Part shown: positions 1 to 7,351 of the stretch, in pieces
Position numbering within the stretch: the first letter of the stretch is position 1
Layout of the letters: every line of letters starts with the position of its first letter
NCBI GenBank assembly: GCA_900313265.1
Contig: OMRN01000086.1
Location: forward strand, 1 to 14,110
DNA from: an uncultured Lachnospiraceae bacterium
GTDB lineage: Bacteria > Bacillota > Clostridia > Lachnospirales > Lachnospiraceae
Reading direction: 5' to 3'
Length of the DNA: 14,110 nt
Translations under genes and position numbers: made by a program
The notes under the pieces: model-generated
Seen by the model: only the letters and a program-made list of their open reading frames with translations
Databases searched by the model: none
What the model was told of the DNA's origin: nothing

Positions 1-1
1 C

Positions 2-418
2 GATTACGAGTCCTTAGGCTTTAATACGGCGATCTCCCAGATGATGATTTTTATGAATGCGGCATATAAAGAGGGAAGCTGCCCGAAAGAATATGCGGAA
101 GGCATCATCAAGATGTTATCCTGTATCACTCCGCATGTCGGCGAGGAGATGTGGAGTATTTTAGGACACGATTCCACGATTGCGTTCGAGCCGTGGCCGG
201 TTTATGATGAGGCGCTTGTAAAGGATGATGAAATTGAAATCGGCGTTCAGGTAAACGGCAAGGTAAAGGATACCGTATTAGTCGGTGTGGACGAGGAAAA
301 CGATTCCGCCATCGCAAAAGCGAAGGCTTCCGAAGCGGTCCAGAGAGCGATTGAAGGAAAGACAATTGTCAAAGAGATATACGTTAAGGGACGTATTATC
401 AATATAGTGGTGAAATAA
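2..418 (+). CDS. leuS: Leucyl-tRNA synthetase, C-terminal part (5' truncated by window edge)
   Basis: This is the last 138 codons of a leucyl-tRNA synthetase, the enzyme that charges tRNA-Leu with leucine in the cytoplasm. The open frame runs in from the window edge without a start. The visible part is the end of the helical anticodon-binding domain (FNTAISQMM near the edge, then ITPHVGEEMW) followed by the small C-terminal domain with the typical IGVQVNGKVKDT strand and a basic end, VKEIYVKGRIINIVVK. These segments are characteristic of bacterial LeuRS. The gene ends in TAA at 416-418, two bases before a large hairpin. The catalytic and editing domains lie outside the window, so nothing can be said about them. 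Confidence 0.95.
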   Translation, partial: DYESLGFNTAISQMMIFMNAAYKEGSCPKEYAEGIIKMLSCITPHVGEEMWSILGHDSTIAFEPWPVYDEALVKDDEIEIGVQVNGKVKDTVLVGVDEENDSAIAKAKASEAVQRAIEGKTIVKEIYVKGRIINIVVK

Positions 419-420
419 TG

Positions 421-463
421 CTTGGGTGCCCAAAAGATGCGAAGCATCTTTTGGGCACCCAAG
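421..463. repeat. Perfect 20-bp inverted repeat with 3-nt loop
   Basis: The arms at 421-440 and 444-463 are exact reverse complements around the loop GAA. The repeat starts two bases after the leuS stop codon. No run of T follows on either strand, so it is not a standard intrinsic terminator, although such a stable RNA hairpin could still affect transcript ends or stability. The GGGTGCC/GGCACCC core recurs just downstream and elsewhere in the window, which suggests a REP-like intergenic repeat. That origin is inference. Confidence 0.85.
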
Positions 464-488
464 GCGCAAAAGTGACAGGCACCCGGGT
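464..488. repeat. GTGACAGGCACCC element, possible REP-like repeat
   Basis: Directly after the long hairpin lies GCGCAAAAGTGACAGGCACC. It shares the GGCACCC core with the hairpin arms, and its complement resembles GGGTGCCTGG at 6598-6607. From memory, motifs of the GGTGCCTGTCAC type occur as dispersed intergenic repeats in many bacterial genomes. Membership in such a family is a guess here and needs a genome-wide count. Confidence 0.4.
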
Positions 489-513
489 CGGTGAATAAGA
501 GGCGGAAAGCAAA

Positions 514-1872
514 ATGAAAATCATTGTGGTAGGCTGCGGAAAAGTAGGACTTACACTGGTTAAGCAGTTATCGGCGGAAAAACATGATATTACGGTTATC
601 GATACGCGTTCCGATGCCGTTTCGGAAGCGACGAACAGTTATGACTGCATGGGAATTGTCGGAAACGGTGCAAGTTATTCCGTGCAGAAGGAAGCGGATA
701 TCGATGATACGGATCTTTTGATTGCGGTTACCGGTAACGACGAGTTAAACCTGTTATGCTGCCTGATTGCAAAGAAAGCCGGTAATACGGCGACAATCGC
801 AAGAGTACGAAATCCCGTATACAGCAAGGAAATTTCCTATATCAAGGAAGAACTCGGTCTTTCGATGGTCATCAATCCCGAGTATGCATCCGCAATCGAA
901 ATCGCCAGAATTCTGCGTTTCCCCTCTGCGGATAAAATCGACACGTTCGCACACGGACGCGTGGAGATTTTAAATTTTGTCATTACGGAAGATTCCCCCT
1001 TAAAGGGAAAGACGCTGATTGACGTATCCAAGAAGTATAAATGCGAAGTCTTAATCTGCGCCGTGGAGCGCGGAGACGATGCGTTTATCCCGAACGGTCC
1101 TTTTATTTTACGTGAAAACGACCGTGTCAGCTTTGTGGCCGCGCCACGGTATGCCAAGGAATTTTTTGAAAAAATCGGCATCGACACACATCAGGTCAAG
1201 AATACCATGATTGTGGGCGGCGGTATGATTGCCTATTATCTTGCCATGCAGCTTCGCGGACAGGGCATCAATGTAAAAATTATCGACTCCGACCGAAAGC
1301 GCTGCGAGGAACTTTCCGAACTTCTGCCGAGGGCTACCATCATTAACGGAGATGCGACAAACAAGGATGTGCTGACGGAAGAAGGCATTGAAAGCTGCGA
1401 CTCCTTTATCGCACTGACCGGAATCGACGAAGCGAATATTTTCCTGTCGATGTATGCGAAAAGCGTGTCAAAGGCGAAGAAAATCATTACAAAAATCAAT
1501 CGTATTTCATTCGACGATATGATTACTTCGTTCCAGGCCGGAAGCATCATCGCTCCGAAAAATATTACCTCGGACTATATTCTTCAGCAGGTAAGACTGA
1601 TGCAGAATTCCATCGGTTCGAATGTGGAAACTCTGTACAAACTGGTGGATGGAAAGGTGGAAGCACTGGAATTTTCCATCCGGGAACAGTCCCCTGTTGT
1701 CGGAATTCCGCTTATGGAACTGAAATTAAAGAGAAATCTTCTGATTGCGTGCATCAACCGCGGAGGCAGTGTCATTACCCCGAACGGACAAAGCACGATT
1801 CAGCGTGGAGATACGGTAATTGTAGTTACAACCCAGAAAGGTCTGGGCGATATCAAGGATATTCTGGAATAG
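514..1872 (+). CDS. trkA: Trk potassium uptake system NAD-binding regulatory protein TrkA
   Basis: TrkA is the cytoplasmic gating subunit that binds nucleotides and controls the TrkH potassium channel. The 452-residue product has the full-length duplicated layout. The first RCK_N Rossmann domain has its GCGKVG loop at residues 7-12 and an acidic residue at D30. A first RCK_C domain lies around residues 145-212. A second RCK_N has GGGMIA at residues 235-240, and a second RCK_C fills about 370-450. The start follows a weak AGAGGCGG ribosome site, and the glycine loop begins at residue 7, so no longer start is needed. trkH follows after 13 bases, so the two are almost certainly co-transcribed. 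In the second glycine loop the last glycine is alanine, so NAD(H) binding at the second site may differ. Confidence 0.96.
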   Translation: MKIIVVGCGKVGLTLVKQLSAEKHDITVIDTRSDAVSEATNSYDCMGIVGNGASYSVQKEADIDDTDLLIAVTGNDELNLLCCLIAKKAGNTATIARVRNPVYSKEISYIKEELGLSMVINPEYASAIEIARILRFPSADKIDTFAHGRVEILNFVITEDSPLKGKTLIDVSKKYKCEVLICAVERGDDAFIPNGPFILRENDRVSFVAAPRYAKEFFEKIGIDTHQVKNTMIVGGGMIAYYLAMQLRGQGINVKIIDSDRKRCEELSELLPRATIINGDATNKDVLTEEGIESCDSFIALTGIDEANIFLSMYAKSVSKAKKIITKINRISFDDMITSFQAGSIIAPKNITSDYILQQVRLMQNSIGSNVETLYKLVDGKVEALEFSIREQSPVVGIPLMELKLKRNLLIACINRGGSVITPNGQSTIQRGDTVIVVTTQKGLGDIKDILE

Positions 1873-1885
1873 GACGGACCGGGGA

Positions 1886-3325
1886 ATGAATTACTCCTTT
1901 ATAGTCTATATACTTGGTTGGGTATTAACGCTGGAAGCCGGCTTTATGGTACTTCCCTGCGTTACGTCTCTGATTTACAGGGAAAAAACCGGTCTGTGGT
2001 TTTTATTGGTGGCAGCCGTTTCGGCACTGGTCGGATTCCTGTTAATCCGGAAGAAACCGAAAAATCCGCAGTTTTTTACCAAAGAAGGTTTTGCGGTTGT
2101 CGGACTTTCCTGGATTGCCATGAGTCTTGTCGGCGCCCTGCCGTTTACGTTAAGCAAAGAAATTCCGAATTATATCGATGCCGTTTTTGAGACCGCTTCC
2201 GGTTTTACGACAACCGGAGCGAGCATTTTAACGGATATCGAAGCTTTGAGCCATACCGCATTAATCTGGAGAAGTTTTACACACTGGATCGGAGGTATGG
2301 GTGTTTTCATTTTTCTGCTTGCCATTCTTCCGATGGCGGGCGGATATAACATGCACTTAATGCGTGCGGAAAGCCCGGGGCCGAGCGTTGGCAAACTGGT
2401 TCCGAAAGTTAAGGAAAGTGCAAAGATTCTGTACATTATCTATCTTTCCATAACGGTTGCGGAAATGGTTCTTCTGATTATCGCAAGAATGCCGGTTTTC
2501 GATGCCATCTGTATTTCGTTCGGTACGGCAGGTACCGGAGGATTCGGAATCCGCGCGGATTCCTGCGCATCCTATAATGCCGTGTGCCAGTGGATTATTA
2601 CGATTTTTATGGCGCTGTTCGGCATTAACTTTAACTTTTATTTCTTTATTATCCGGAAGAGATTTAAAGATGCGTTTACCATTGAGGAAGTACGCTGGTA
2701 TGTGGCTCTGATATTATTAAGCACCGCGCTGGTTACCTTTAACACATTGAGAATTCATAACGGAGTGGGAGTAGCACTTCGTACGGCTGCATTTCAGGTG
2801 TCGAGTATTATTACCACCACCGGTTTTGCCACGGCGGATTTCAATTTGTGGCCGTCGCTTTCAAAGACGATTCTCATTATCCTGATGTTAACCGGAGCCT
2901 GTGCCGGAAGTACCGGAGGCGGACTGAAGATTTCCCGTTTTATTATCTGGTGGAAGAGCATTAAAAACGAGATAGAGGTATTTATCCATCCCCGTTCGGT
3001 CAAGGCGGTCGAGATGGACGGAAAAACCATTGAAAAGGATACGGTTCGTGCCGTGTCGGTATACATGGTTGTATTCCTTCTGGTTTACATGATTTCCGTA
3101 TTTTTAATATCCTTAGACAAGTTTGACATGGTAACGAATTTTACGGCAATTCTGGCCACGATAAACAATATCGGACCGGGTCTCGGGGAAGTCGGCCCGT
3201 GCGGCGGATTTTCCGGATTCAGCTATTTTTCAAAAATCGTTATTATCTTCGATATGCTTGCCGGCCGTCTGGAACTGTATCCGATGCTTCTGCTTCTGAC
3301 GCCGGGCGTATGGAAGAAGCATTAA
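1886..3325 (+). CDS. trkH: Trk potassium uptake system membrane subunit TrkH
   Basis: This is the ion-conducting membrane subunit of the Trk potassium importer. The 479-residue protein is rich in membrane helices and shows the four pore-loop filter segments expected of the family: TTTG at about residues 108-111, TAGTGGFG at 214-221, TTTGFA at 310-315 and NNIGPG at 427-432. The segment ACAGSTGGGLKISR (338-351) is the conserved glycine-rich stretch after the third pore unit. The length is normal for TrkH/TrkG. An AGGACGG ribosome site at 1871-1877 overlaps the trkA stop codon and supports the start. Its position directly behind trkA means that channel and gate are made from one message. Confidence 0.96.
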   Translation: MNYSFIVYILGWVLTLEAGFMVLPCVTSLIYREKTGLWFLLVAAVSALVGFLLIRKKPKNPQFFTKEGFAVVGLSWIAMSLVGALPFTLSKEIPNYIDAVFETASGFTTTGASILTDIEALSHTALIWRSFTHWIGGMGVFIFLLAILPMAGGYNMHLMRAESPGPSVGKLVPKVKESAKILYIIYLSITVAEMVLLIIARMPVFDAICISFGTAGTGGFGIRADSCASYNAVCQWIITIFMALFGINFNFYFFIIRKRFKDAFTIEEVRWYVALILLSTALVTFNTLRIHNGVGVALRTAAFQVSSIITTTGFATADFNLWPSLSKTILIILMLTGACAGSTGGGLKISRFIIWWKSIKNEIEVFIHPRSVKAVEMDGKTIEKDTVRAVSVYMVVFLLVYMISVFLISLDKFDMVTNFTAILATINNIGPGLGEVGPCGGFSGFSYFSKIVIIFDMLAGRLELYPMLLLLTPGVWKKH

Positions 3326-3388
3326 TGAGACAGGGATCCGTTCAAAGTGATTAGATAAAACAAATGACAACGGATAAAAAGGTACCTG

Positions 3389-4573
3389 GTGCTTATGACA
3401 AAAGACAGCAAAATCCGCAAAAGAATATTTGATATTATTCAAATCGGAAACAAGGAAGATATCCCTTCCGCTGCCTTCGATATTTTTATCACGATTGTTA
3501 TTTTCTTAAATCTGTTTGCCACATTATTTTCCACTTTTAAGGAATCCGTAAGATTTGAAAATGCCTTAAACATTATCGAAACCGTAACGGTTATTATTTT
3601 TACGGTGGAATATGCGCTTCGCGTGCTTACGGCGGATTATCTTTATCCGAAGAAAAATCCCGTTATGGCAAGGGTGGCGTTTATTTTTTCCTTCTACGGA
3701 CTGATTGATTTATTTACGATTCTGCCGTTTTATCTGCCGGTATTTTTCCCGGCCGGTGCGGTTGCTTTCCGTATTTTCCGTGTTGTCCGCATTTTCCGTC
3801 TTTTCAAAATCAATGCGCAGTATGATGCGTTCAATGTCATTATCAATGTCCTGGTCGAAAAGAAAAATCAGATTTTTTCCTGTATCACAATGATTATGAT
3901 TCTGACTCTGGCGTCTTCGCTTTGCATGTACGGAGCGGAGCATGATGCACAGCCGGAGGCTTTTGAAAATGCCTTTTCCGGAATCTGGTGGTCGGTTTCC
4001 ACGCTGCTGACGGTCGGATACGGGGATATCTATCCGATTACTCCTTTGGGAAAGGCGCTGGCCATTGTCATATCTTTCTTAGGCGTCGGAATGGTCGCGA
4101 TTCCGACCGGTATTATTTCCGCCGGATTTGTCGAGCAGTATACCAAAATCAATTCGCTTGCCAATTCCGAGGAAAAGCATGACATTCATTTCGTTATCAG
4201 CGATATGAATCAAAACCATGCATGGGTCGGAAAAGAAATAAAGGATCTCATTCTTCCGCCGGAAGTTATGATTGTTGCAATCTATCGTGAAGGAGAAATG
4301 ATTATTCCGAATGCCAGAATGCGGATCGAAGGAAAGGACCGGCTGATTCTCGGGGCGCATTTCTATGAGGCGGAGGATGATGAAGTTGTCCTGACGGAGA
4401 TTTTAATCAAGAAGGAAAATCCATGGGTCGGAAAGAAAATATGCGATCTGGATATTACCAGAAAAGAACTGATTGTAAGAATCCGCCGGAAAAATAAAAA
4501 TATTGTTCCGACAAGTGATACCGTTATTAAAACGGCCGATGTCCTTTTGATGATTTCCGGAAAAAAGGCATAG
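3389..4573 (+). CDS. Six-helix voltage-gated-type potassium channel with two C-terminal RCK_C domains
   Basis: The product is a cation channel of the voltage-gated K+ family. The first half has S1-S4 helices. S4 carries positive charges at every third position (R128, R131, R134, R137, K140). A pore helix and the potassium filter TVGYGD (208-213) follow, then S6. The cytoplasmic part lacks a Rossmann RCK_N domain. It instead has two repeats starting AWVGKEI (about 278-323) and PWVGKKI (about 345-392) that match RCK_C (TrkA_C) domains, which in other proteins can bind cyclic di-AMP. The GTG at 3389 sits 6 nt after AAAAGG; an ATG at 3395 would give 392 residues and is nearly as likely. The gene lies 63 nt after trkH and is probably in the same operon. 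Role: K+ conductance tuned by voltage and perhaps a ligand. Confidence 0.9.
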   Translation: MLMTKDSKIRKRIFDIIQIGNKEDIPSAAFDIFITIVIFLNLFATLFSTFKESVRFENALNIIETVTVIIFTVEYALRVLTADYLYPKKNPVMARVAFIFSFYGLIDLFTILPFYLPVFFPAGAVAFRIFRVVRIFRLFKINAQYDAFNVIINVLVEKKNQIFSCITMIMILTLASSLCMYGAEHDAQPEAFENAFSGIWWSVSTLLTVGYGDIYPITPLGKALAIVISFLGVGMVAIPTGIISAGFVEQYTKINSLANSEEKHDIHFVISDMNQNHAWVGKEIKDLILPPEVMIVAIYREGEMIIPNARMRIEGKDRLILGAHFYEAEDDEVVLTEILIKKENPWVGKKICDLDITRKELIVRIRRKNKNIVPTSDTVIKTADVLLMISGKKA

Positions 4574-4586
4574 CACAGGCGGGAAG

Positions 4587-4621
4587 TTGCCGTTGAAGAG
4601 CATGTACAAATATGATAAAAT
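4587..4621 (+). promoter_or_regulatory. Candidate sigma-A promoter for the HD-GYP gene
   Basis: TTGAAG (4593-4598) is followed after exactly 17 bases by TAAAAT (4616-4621), which would start transcription near 4628. A second, overlapping pair is TTGCCG (4587-4592) with TATGAT (4611-4616) at 18 bases. Either would transcribe the HD-GYP gene independently of the potassium genes upstream. This is pattern matching only. Confidence 0.5.
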
Positions 4622-4667
4622 AGGCTTTAAGAATTCGCTCATTTAAATTAAACAGAGGTTTTAGACA

Positions 4668-5891
4668 GTGAAACTGGATAAATCGGAAAGACGTTCCATT
4701 TTGGTTTTTGCCATACTGTTTGTTCTTCTTGTTCTGGTTTTTGTATATACCGTTTTTACATGGAGAATGGATAACACCCAGGAATTCGTGACATCCATTA
4801 CCAAAGAGGACAGAACGAAGAAAGGCGAAAACAACGAAGATATCAATATTTTTGTTGCAATGACGCAGAAAGAATCCTGGCCGGGCACCGATTCGGATGG
4901 AAAATCCACCATCGGCGCGGAGTATGACGGAGTGATTTTTAACAACAGCGGCAAAAATATTGTGGACTGGTCCATGACCATTTACATGCCGAAGAACAAA
5001 AACGGGGAACCGATTCCCGGAACCTTTGATTCGAGCTGGAACGGAGAATATACCAATAATGGCGACAATATCACGTTTATTCCGGCGGATTATTTAAATG
5101 TAATACCGAAGAATGAGGAAAAAACCTACGGATTTGTCATGTACGCCGGTACAAATCTGGATTTTTCCGAATTTGAAATCTGCGGTTATTACCGGACCAT
5201 TCTTCCCGAATATCCGGGGTTTTGGATTGCGACTGTCGGATTTTTAATCTGGCTTACCTGGGTAGTTGCCTGGGCGGTTATGGATGCCAGAGCCAGAAAA
5301 CTGAAGAAGCAGAAAGCACACGATGAGAAAATTATCGAGGAAACCATGCAGGTTTTCGCAAACTTTATCGATGCGAAGGATGAATATACCAAGGGCCATT
5401 CAACCAGAGTATCCTTCTATTCCCAGAAGATAGCCAAGAGAATGGGCATGTCGGATGAAGAAATCAAGATGATCGGGTATATGGGACTGATGCATGACTG
5501 CGGAAAAATCGCCATCCCCGACGATGTACTCAACAAAAAGGGTGCGTTAACGGAAGAAGAGAGGGAAATTATCAAGGAACATACGACCCGCGGCGGACAG
5601 ATGCTCGAGAATTTCACTTCGCTTCCGGGAATCCGGGACGGAGCTCTTTATCACCATGAAAGATACGACGGAAAAGGATATCCGCAGGGCTTAATCGGCA
5701 AGGAGATTCCGTTATATGCCAGAATCATCAATGTGGCGGATGCCTTTGACGCCATGAATTCGGACCGATGTTATCGTAACCGTCTTCCGAAAAACCGTAT
5801 TCTTTCCGAACTTCGTAATAATGCCGGAACGCAGTTTGATCCGGAAATCGTGGAATACATGATTGCAATGTATCAGGAAGGCAAGATTTAA
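4668..5891 (+). CDS. Membrane HD-GYP phosphodiesterase with an extracytoplasmic CBM2-like domain
   Basis: The protein (407 residues) probably degrades cyclic di-GMP in the cytoplasm in response to an outside signal. Helix 1 (about 11-31) and helix 2 (about 184-206) flank an outer domain of some 150 residues. A basic, coiled linker leads to a complete HD-GYP domain: GHSTRV at 243-248, the HD pair at H276/D277, H305, HHERYDGKGYP at 329-339, ADAFDAM at 357-363 and GTQFDPEIV at 387-395. All of the metal-binding and GYP residues I would expect are present, so it should be active. The outer domain resembles carbohydrate-binding module family 2 (see findings). The start is GTG at 4668, 9 nt after AGAGG; no in-frame ATG precedes the first helix. 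It lies between a potassium channel gene and mscL. Confidence 0.92.
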   Translation: MKLDKSERRSILVFAILFVLLVLVFVYTVFTWRMDNTQEFVTSITKEDRTKKGENNEDINIFVAMTQKESWPGTDSDGKSTIGAEYDGVIFNNSGKNIVDWSMTIYMPKNKNGEPIPGTFDSSWNGEYTNNGDNITFIPADYLNVIPKNEEKTYGFVMYAGTNLDFSEFEICGYYRTILPEYPGFWIATVGFLIWLTWVVAWAVMDARARKLKKQKAHDEKIIEETMQVFANFIDAKDEYTKGHSTRVSFYSQKIAKRMGMSDEEIKMIGYMGLMHDCGKIAIPDDVLNKKGALTEEEREIIKEHTTRGGQMLENFTSLPGIRDGALYHHERYDGKGYPQGLIGKEIPLYARIINVADAFDAMNSDRCYRNRLPKNRILSELRNNAGTQFDPEIVEYMIAMYQEGKI

Positions 5892-5900
5892 TGAATTTAG

Positions 5901-5916
5901 CTGCCCGGTGCGGCAG
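5901..5916 (+). repeat. Small inverted repeat after the HD-GYP gene
   Basis: CTGCC (5901-5905) and GGCAG (5912-5916) form a 5-bp stem with a 6-nt loop, ten bases after the HD-GYP stop codon. The sequence that follows is A-rich and not T-rich, so this is not a proper intrinsic terminator. Read-through into mscL is possible. Confidence 0.3.
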
Positions 5917-5993
5917 ATAAAGAAAAAAGTATAGAAAAACTATTAAACCGGCGAATTCCGAAGTGCCGTAAAGGTACGGGGAATGGTCAGAAA

Positions 5994-6002
5994 AAGGAGG
6001 GG
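5994..6002 (+). promoter_or_regulatory. Ribosome binding site that sets the mscL start
   Basis: AAGGAGGGG lies 10-12 bases before the ATG at 6013. An in-frame ATG at 5983 lies upstream of this site and would add ten charged residues that the MscL family does not have. The strong Shine-Dalgarno sequence therefore argues for 6013. Confidence 0.75.
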
Positions 6003-6012
6003 ACGAGAAACC

Positions 6013-6528
6013 ATGAAAAAATTAATCGGTGAATTTAAGGAGTTTGTATCCAGAGGAAATGTACTGGATATGGCAGTCGGTATCATCATCGGCGGTGCGT
6101 TTACCGCGATTGTCAACAGTCTGGTAGGCGACATCATCAATCCGCTTATTAACACAATCCTTGGCGGTATCAGTTTTGAAGCTTTGAATATTACGGTAAG
6201 AGCTCCGTGGATTAAGTGGCTGAACCTGAACGTGCCATTCTTCCAGAGAAATCCGATTGAGTATCCGATTCTCGGATTCGGTAGTTTCATTGCAGCGGTT
6301 ATTACGTTCTTTATTACCGCACTTGCATTATTCATTTTGATTAAGTCCATTAACAAGGCGGCCAGTCTTGCAAAGAAGAAAAAAGAAGACGAAGAGGCAG
6401 CAGCTCCTACTACCAAGATTTGTCCTTTCTGCAAATCCGAAATCAATATTGAAGCGACCAGATGTCCTCACTGCACATCCGAGCAGCCCAAGGCAGAGCC
6501 TGCGGCAGCAGCAGAACCTACGGCATAA
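6013..6528 (+). CDS. mscL: Large-conductance mechanosensitive channel MscL with C-terminal zinc ribbon
   Basis: MscL opens a wide pore when membrane tension rises, releasing solutes in hypo-osmotic shock. The start at 6013 gives the usual N-terminus: an amphipathic helix (LIGEFKEFVSRGNVLDMAVG) and the first helix with GIIIGGAFTAIVNSLVGDIINP, which matches the pore-lining pattern of the family. A periplasmic loop (about 50-85) and a second helix (about 88-112) follow. After the charged cytoplasmic stretch KKKKEDEE there is an extra tail with CPFC (137-140) and CPHC (151-154), which is a zinc-ribbon motif, then an alanine/proline-rich end. At 171 residues it is longer than the roughly 130-150 usual for MscL, and the ribbon explains the excess. 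A strong terminator follows. Confidence 0.96.
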   Translation: MKKLIGEFKEFVSRGNVLDMAVGIIIGGAFTAIVNSLVGDIINPLINTILGGISFEALNITVRAPWIKWLNLNVPFFQRNPIEYPILGFGSFIAAVITFFITALALFILIKSINKAASLAKKKKEDEEAAAPTTKICPFCKSEINIEATRCPHCTSEQPKAEPAAAAEPTA

Positions 6529-6561
6529 AATCATACCGTCGTTTTATGAAAAAAGCATAAG

Positions 6562-6595
6562 AAAGCCCCACGGAGAAATCCGGGGGCTTTTTTTT
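6562..6595 (+). terminator. Intrinsic terminator between mscL and xpt
   Basis: A 12-bp stem (6562-6574 with 6579-6590, one bulged A at 6570) closes on a GAAA tetraloop and runs into eight T residues (6588-6595). It ends mscL transcription. Read from the other strand the stem is the same but the T-run is broken (CTTTCTTATG, then T6), so it may also stop xpt transcripts, less efficiently. Confidence 0.93.
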
Positions 6596-6597
6596 AA

Positions 6598-6612
6598 GGG
6601 TGCCTGGCATCC
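6598..6612. repeat. GGGTGCCTGG element, possible dispersed repeat
   Basis: The sequence between the terminator and the end of xpt reads GGGTGCCTGGCATCC. It shares GGGTGCC(TG) with the complement of the element at 464-488 and with the hairpin arms at 421-463. It also partly matches AAGGTACCTGGTGCTTAT at 3379-3396. This may be a decayed copy of a short intergenic repeat, but the evidence is short matches only. Confidence 0.3.
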
Positions 6613-7197
6613 TTATTCGTTTTGGCGGAAAATAATTTCTCCCGTGGAGGCATCCATGGATTCGATGATGGCAAGGGATTCAAGCTGTATGCCGCGGTCC
6701 CGGATGATCCGGCCACCCTGCTGGAAGCCTTTCTCGATGGCAATTCCGACACCTTCCAAAGTGGCTCCGGATTCATTGATTAAATCAATCAGACCCATTA
6801 CGGCACAGCCGTTCGCCAGAAAATCATCGATGATGAGGATGTGGTCGTCGGGAGATAGGAATTTTTTCGAAACGATGATATCGAATACTTTTTTCTTGGT
6901 AAAGGATTCTACCTTGGAAGTGAACATTTCACCGTCCAAATTGATGCTGGCCGCTTTCTTGGCAAATACAACGGGAACATTGAAACATTCTGCGGCAACA
7001 CAGGCAATTCCGATACCGGAAGCTTCGATGGTGAGGATTTTATTGATTGGTTTATCACTGAAAAGCCGTTTCCATTCGAGCCCCATTTCATGAAAAAGCG
7101 TAACATCCATCTGGTGATTTAAGAAGGAATCAACCTTCAGCACATTCCCTTCTTTCACAATTCCGTCTTTCCTGATTCGATCTTCCAGAAGTTTCAT
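6613..7197 (-). CDS. xpt: Xanthine phosphoribosyltransferase
   Basis: Xpt converts xanthine and PRPP to XMP in the cytoplasm, feeding salvaged purine into GMP synthesis. The 194-residue product has the family's usual length and sequence: MKLLEDRI at the start, FLNHQMD near 26-31, IEASGIG at 57-63 and the PRPP-binding loop [11 protein letters not shown] at 120-130. The frame stays open for 33 codons upstream, but the start at 7197 is preceded by AAAGGA (7208-7213 on the plus strand) with 10-nt spacing and matches the normal Xpt N-terminus. The loop has C131 where many homologues have glutamine, a change unlikely to matter. It lies divergent to a nucleoside-type ABC importer, which fits a joint role in purine uptake and salvage. 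Confidence 0.95.
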   Translation of the reverse strand: MKLLEDRIRKDGIVKEGNVLKVDSFLNHQMDVTLFHEMGLEWKRLFSDKPINKILTIEASGIGIACVAAECFNVPVVFAKKAASINLDGEMFTSKVESFTKKKVFDIIVSKKFLSPDDHILIIDDFLANGCAVMGLIDLINESGATLEGVGIAIEKGFQQGGRIIRDRGIQLESLAIIESMDASTGEIIFRQNE

Positions 7198-7266
7198 GAC
7201 GTTAAAATCCTTTCGTGAAATGACATTATTTACCCCGTTTTTGGAGTGCCTTTCGAGTGCAGATTT

Positions 7267-7296
7267 ATGGTAGCACAGTTTATTGTGTACTTTCAA
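7267..7296 (-). promoter_or_regulatory. Candidate sigma-A promoter of xpt
   Basis: On the minus strand TTGAAA (plus-strand 7291-7296) and TACCAT (7267-7272) are 18 bases apart, placing the start of transcription near 7260 and giving a leader of about 63 nt. Two direct copies of GAGTGC (7244-7249 and 7255-7260 on the plus strand) lie 11 bases apart just inside the leader and could be a protein-binding site. No purine riboswitch signature is visible in the leader. Confidence 0.45.
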
Positions 7297-7351
7297 TCTT
7301 TTTTGAGGGCATATGAGAGAATTTTTAGTAATTATTTCAATGGCTATCCGA

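Noticed and set aside
421..463. The leuS-trkA hairpin as a standard rho-independent terminator.
   Set aside because: There is no T-run after the stem on either strand, so it was listed as a repeat.
3336..3375. Inverted repeat ATCCGTT / AACGGAT between trkH and the channel gene as a terminator.
   Set aside because: The loop is 26 nt and A-rich sequence follows, with no T-run, so it is unlikely to stop transcription.
4574..4667. Cyclic-di-GMP riboswitch before the HD-GYP gene.
   Set aside because: The 94-nt gap lacks the conserved aptamer sequences and is too short once the candidate promoter is taken into account.
6368..7093. A long open frame on the plus strand across the end of mscL and the complement of xpt.
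   Set aside because: It overlaps mscL in another frame and is antisense to a clear xpt gene. It has no ribosome site, its product is low-complexity and it resembles no family.
7198..7300. Guanine/xanthine riboswitch upstream of xpt.
   Set aside because: I looked for the conserved purine-aptamer loop and junction sequences on the minus strand and found none.
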